DNA from: an uncultured Brevibacterium sp. | Lineage (GTDB): Bacteria > Actinomycetota > Actinomycetes > Actinomycetales > Brevibacteriaceae | NCBI GenBank assembly: GCA_902489215.1 | Contig: CABTZE010000080.1 | Location: 1-8,937 of the forward strand | Length of the DNA: 8,937 nucleotides | Direction: 5' to 3' | In this document: positions 6,343 through 8,937 of the stretch, in pieces | Position numbering within the stretch: position 1 is the stretch's first letter | Layout of the letters: each line of letters begins with the position of its first letter | Translations under genes and position numbers: made by a program | The notes under the pieces: model-generated | Told to the model about the DNA's origin: nothing | Databases searched by the model: none | The model's input: only the letters and a program-made list of their open reading frames with translations

Positions 6343-7341
6343 GTGCATAGCGTATTCACCAACAACATGGCAGCGGCCTGCGGCATCCAGATGGGAGAGC
6401 TGAGGTCCGCCACCTCGTGTTGCGTCGAGCGGTTGCATCGAGGAATGTACGCGGTCGTGAAGCTGTGCTCGAGACACCCGCTTTTTACACAACTCGCAGA
6501 TCCGAGCATGGTCGATTTGTTCGCCCGCGCGGACTCACAGAAGCGCAACCCCGCATGGCGCAAGGCGCAGGCAAACCTGCATACCGCGAAGGCTGAACTC
6601 ATTGCTGAGTCAGCACACCCGGATGATGTCCTCAGCCATTCCACCGCAGCCCTGCTGCACGGCCTGCCGATCAAAGCCGTGCCTGGCGCTGTCGAAATGA
6701 TCAACCCCAACCTGTCACGCAAAGGACCGACACTTTGGAGGCGCTACAGGCAGATCGGCGAAAGTGAAATCGATGACTGGCGCGGTTTCGCCATAACCAA
6801 CCCCGTCAGAACCGCTGTAGATCTCGCCGCAGATGAGTCCATCGAATACGGCACAGCAGTCTTCGACGCGATCTTGCGCGAGGCACCTCTTCAGCGTGAA
6901 CAGCTGCTTGCCCAGGCCCACGAAATCGCCGAAGCATACGGCCGTCGGGCAGGGTGTGCTCGTGTTCGCAGCGCTCTGAGCTTTGCCAACGGACTGTCTG
7001 AGTCCTACGGCGAAAGCGTGTGCATGGTGAAGCTGCGCATGCTCGGAGTGGGCAACCTCGAACAGCAAGTCGAAATCTTTGACGAAGACGGAATCTTCGT
7101 TGCTCGCGTTGACGGACTTATTCGAGATAAGCGCATCATCATCGAGTTCGACGGCGCCGTGAAATATCTATCCGCAGCAGACGGCGGCTTCAACGGCGAC
7201 GGAGACCAACTGCTGCGCGAAAAAGAACGCGAACATCAGCTGCACCGTCTGGGCTATACGGTGGTGCGGATTATGTGGCGCGACTTGCTCAACCTCGATC
7301 GGCTGCGTGCCCGGCTCAAAGCGCTCGGTTTGCTCTCCTGA
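6343..7341 (+). CDS. AbiEi-like winged-helix protein with DUF559/Vsr-like nuclease domain
   Basis: The product is 332 residues from GTG 6343; ATG 6367 (324 residues) is an equally fair start, since the bases before GTG (AAAAGG) abut it without spacing. The first 35 or so residues (MAAACGIQMGELRSAT...RLHRGMYAV) resemble the winged-helix segment of AbiEi-family antitoxin proteins. The middle (about 90-200) carries the SHSTAALLHGLP and TNPVRTAVDLA motifs typical of this actinobacterial family. The C-terminus is a Vsr/DUF559-type PD-(D/E)XK fold: E224 in YGES, D257 in RVDG, E268-x-D270 in IEFDG, K274, then REKEREHQLHRLGYTVVRI. All acidic positions are kept, so nuclease activity is plausible. Such genes are often multicopy in actinobacteria and their function is not established. 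No AbiEii-type toxin gene is adjacent, so it is not an obvious type IV toxin-antitoxin pair. Two pairs of palindromic repeats flank it. Confidence 0.8.
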   Translation: MHSVFTNNMAAACGIQMGELRSATSCCVERLHRGMYAVVKLCSRHPLFTQLADPSMVDLFARADSQKRNPAWRKAQANLHTAKAELIAESAHPDDVLSHSTAALLHGLPIKAVPGAVEMINPNLSRKGPTLWRRYRQIGESEIDDWRGFAITNPVRTAVDLAADESIEYGTAVFDAILREAPLQREQLLAQAHEIAEAYGRRAGCARVRSALSFANGLSESYGESVCMVKLRMLGVGNLEQQVEIFDEDGIFVARVDGLIRDKRIIIEFDGAVKYLSAADGGFNGDGDQLLREKEREHQLHRLGYTVVRIMWRDLLNLDRLRARLKALGLLS

Positions 7342-7434
7342 GCTTGCGCACCACCAGAAGACAACCCGCACATCCGTGAGCGGCGCCTCGTTCGCCCTGC
7401 CGCCTCGCGCCCGGCGACCGGCCCGAATTCACGA

Positions 7435-7526
7435 GCAAATGCAGATTCACGCTTTAATGCGGCGCATTTGCGCGTGAGGTTGCATTAATGCGTGAGTTTG
7501 GCGTTGTGGGGTGTGCGAAGGGTGCC
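7435..7526 (+). repeat. Palindromic repeat copy C
   Basis: Bases 7439-7488 equal 7569-7618 of copy D exactly (50 nt). The left arm CAGATTCACGCTTTAATGC and right arm GCATTAATGCGTGAGTTTG pair at 16 of 19 positions. The right flank GGCGTTGTGGGGTGTG...TGCC matches A and B with changes. It has a single left arm, without the 18-nt duplication of A and B. It lies about 95 bp past the nuclease-like gene's stop. The 7342-7434 stretch before it shows no gene or convincing hairpin. Confidence 0.85.
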
Positions 7527-7544
7527 AGTGCTGACCCGCATCGC

Positions 7545-7637
7545 CAGCGGGGCTGGTTTTGCGCGCAGATGCAGATTCACGCTTTAATGCGGCGCATTTG
7601 CGCGTGAGGTTGCATTAAAGCGTGAATCTGGGTTGCC
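7545..7637 (+). repeat. Palindromic repeat copy D (perfect 19-bp arms)
   Basis: The arms CAGATTCACGCTTTAATGC (7572-7590) and GCATTAAAGCGTGAATCTG (7612-7630) are exact reverse complements. The 21-nt loop contains a smaller hairpin, GCGCA-TT-TGCGC (7592-7603). The left flank 7545-7571 matches copy A apart from one base. It sits just 11 bp from the stop codon of the minus-strand surface-protein gene, between two convergent genes, so it could terminate transcription from both sides. It is 18 nt from copy C. Confidence 0.9.
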
Positions 7638-7648
7638 AGGCCGTGAAA

Positions 7649-8937
7649 TCAGCCGCGACGGCGAGCCAAAGCGCGCAGGCCGAAGCCTCCGCCGATGAAC
7701 ACGGCGGCCGCAGCGAGTGCCGCAGCGATGCTCACACCCGTGCGCGGCAGAGCTCCACTCTTCGAGGAGGGCGCCTTCGCCTCGGGGCTGGCTTTGTCGC
7801 CGGCCTTGTCGCCGGCCTTGCCAGTCGGTTCGTCGCCGGCTTCGTCTGCGCCGCCATCAGTGCCAGACTCGCCGGCGTCTCCCGAGGTGCCGCCCTCCTG
7901 GCCGTCTTCAGCACCGCCCGTGGGGTCATCTGCAGGGTCGTCAGCGTTGTCATCGCCCGGTTCTTCTTCTGCAGGGGGCGCATCTTCGCCGAAGACCTTG
8001 CCCAAGCGCAGGAACACAGTTTCACCGGTTGCGTCATCGAGAGCGTCGTTGTCGGTGACGGCGTAGGCCTCGCCGTCAGCGGCAATGGTGAAGCCTTCCA
8101 GCTTTTCCTGCGTCCAGCCGTTGAGCGCCTGCAGCTTCGGCAGAACATCAACCGCAACAGCCTTCTTGACCTTCTGCGGCTGTGCACCTTCCTCTGCAGC
8201 GCTGGCCGCGCCGTCGCTACCCGAACCCGAGTCATCAGCACCCGGAGCGGTGCCGCTGCCGGCGATTGGCGCCTCGTCAGCGGAACCAGCCTCAACCGCG
8301 CCGCCAGCCTCAGCACCATCCGGCAGTGTGACCTTCATGATGCGCTTAACCGCAGCGTTGGGGCCGTTCTGCTTGTCGCGTTCGATCACGGCGAGAGTGT
8401 TCTTGTCGACCACGGTGAGTTCGGACAGGCCGATCCAGTCGCCGTCCTTGTCAGTGGAGTCGAGTTCGTAGGAGAACCACTCCCAGGTCTTGTCGGTGGT
8501 GCTGTAGCGGCCGATGCGCACGGTGTTGTCGCCCTCGAGCGCTTCGAGCGGTTTGGCTTCGGGGTCTTTCCACAGGGGACGCTGGATTGCGGCGTAGACG
8601 TATTCGCCGCCCTTGCCGTCGTCAATCGCGTCAACGCCCTCAAGCCCCCACTTGCCGATGTGCTTGGCAATATCGTCCGGCAGGCTGATGGTCTCTTCGA
8701 TGTTGAGGTCTTTGTCCGTGCGGTGAATCGCGTTCTTGTCACCGGTCTTGCCTTCCGAGGCAATCCAGAAACCGCCGTCCTTGCGGGCGGAAATGCCCTC
8801 AATGTCGAGGCCCTCGGCGGCCTTGCCGTCCTTCATGACGGAACGAGCGTCGGTGATGCGAGCTGGTGCGTTCTTGTCGCTGACATCGACCGTGTACACG
8901 CGGCCTTCGGCCAGGGCGGAGTCCGATGCGGCGTACA
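7649..8937 (-). CDS. LPXTG-anchored phytase-like (esterase-like activity) surface protein, N-terminus outside window
   Basis: The frame stays open to base 8937 (YAASDSALAEGRVYTVD precedes the internal GTG at 8899), so the signal peptide and first part of the protein lie beyond the right edge; 428 codons are seen. GLDIEGIS, GGFWIASEG, WGLEGVDAI and KLEGFTIAADGEAYAVTDND match the beta-propeller phytase-like domain (esterase-like activity family). The substrate is unknown, probably a phosphate ester. An acidic Gly/Ala/Ser-rich stretch (about 8178-8318) is inserted between VTLPDG and the next conserved block. After the domain comes an Asp/Glu/Gly-rich wall-spanning spacer (about 7751-7985) containing a GDKAGDKA repeat. 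LPRTG (7736-7750), a hydrophobic segment and a RRRG tail complete a standard sortase signal. The protein is therefore exported, cut between T and G and attached to peptidoglycan. The gene is convergent with the nuclease-like gene. Confidence 0.88.
   Translation of the reverse strand, partial: YAASDSALAEGRVYTVDVSDKNAPARITDARSVMKDGKAAEGLDIEGISARKDGGFWIASEGKTGDKNAIHRTDKDLNIEETISLPDDIAKHIGKWGLEGVDAIDDGKGGEYVYAAIQRPLWKDPEAKPLEALEGDNTVRIGRYSTTDKTWEWFSYELDSTDKDGDWIGLSELTVVDKNTLAVIERDKQNGPNAAVKRIMKVTLPDGAEAGGAVEAGSADEAPIAGSGTAPGADDSGSGSDGAASAAEEGAQPQKVKKAVAVDVLPKLQALNGWTQEKLEGFTIAADGEAYAVTDNDALDDATGETVFLRLGKVFGEDAPPAEEEPGDDNADDPADDPTGGAEDGQEGGTSGDAGESGTDGGADEAGDEPTGKAGDKAGDKASPEAKAPSSKSGALPRTGVSIAAALAAAAVFIGGGFGLRALARRRG
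7736..7750 (-). other. LPRTG sortase sorting motif
   Basis: The codons CTG CCG CGC ACG GGT encode LPRTG. About 22 hydrophobic residues rich in Ala and Gly and a positively charged end (RALARRRG) follow, which is the classic three-part cell-wall sorting signal used by sortases of the A/E classes. Confidence 0.92.

Noticed and set aside
6343..7341. Type IV AbiEi/AbiEii toxin-antitoxin operon
   Set aside because: No nucleotidyltransferase toxin gene follows; the next gene is convergent and encodes a surface protein.
5795..7637. CRISPR array
   Set aside because: Only four copies at irregular distances (from 18 bp to over 1.2 kb), with no uniform spacers and no cas genes.

Overview
The window is GC-rich chromosomal DNA with several GTG starts. 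It carries a topoisomerase I with glycine-rich C-terminal repeats and a Lys/Ala/Thr tail, a divergent helicase/methyltransferase pair next to topA, and an LPXTG-anchored phytase-fold protein. Together these point to an actinobacterium (Actinomycetota) with a sortase-decorated wall. I cannot name the genus from sequence alone.

Left part (1-5297): the N-terminal 150 codons of a DEAD/DEAH-box superfamily 2 helicase run leftward off the window. A 75-bp divergent spacer separates it from a class I SAM-dependent methyltransferase with a DUF7059-like N-terminal domain. Next comes topA (DNA topoisomerase I), which ends at a strong hairpin terminator. This is housekeeping nucleic-acid metabolism, and the helicase and topA neighbourhood is recognisable from other actinobacteria.

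Middle part (5298-7648): a stand-alone ectoine synthase gene (ectC) has its own strong terminator, and no ectA, ectB or ectD lies beside it. After it comes a 567-bp non-coding stretch with two near-identical palindromic repeats (A, B) separated by a C-rich degenerate tandem tract, then a consensus DnaA box. A gene for an AbiEi-like winged helix plus DUF559/Vsr-like nuclease protein follows. A second non-coding stretch holds two more copies of the same repeat (C, D). The nuclease-like gene is therefore bracketed by two pairs of the same palindromic repeat, all in one orientation. This is the most unusual architecture in the window.

Right part (7649-8937): the C-terminal 428 codons of a secreted phytase-like (esterase-like) protein run leftward. 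The protein has an acidic spacer and an LPRTG sorting signal. Its N-terminus and signal peptide lie beyond the right edge.

The genes do not form one pathway. topA, the methyltransferase and the helicase are nucleic-acid or translation housekeeping; ectC is a solitary metabolic gene; the nuclease-like gene with its repeats looks like an accessory insertion; the last gene is a surface protein.
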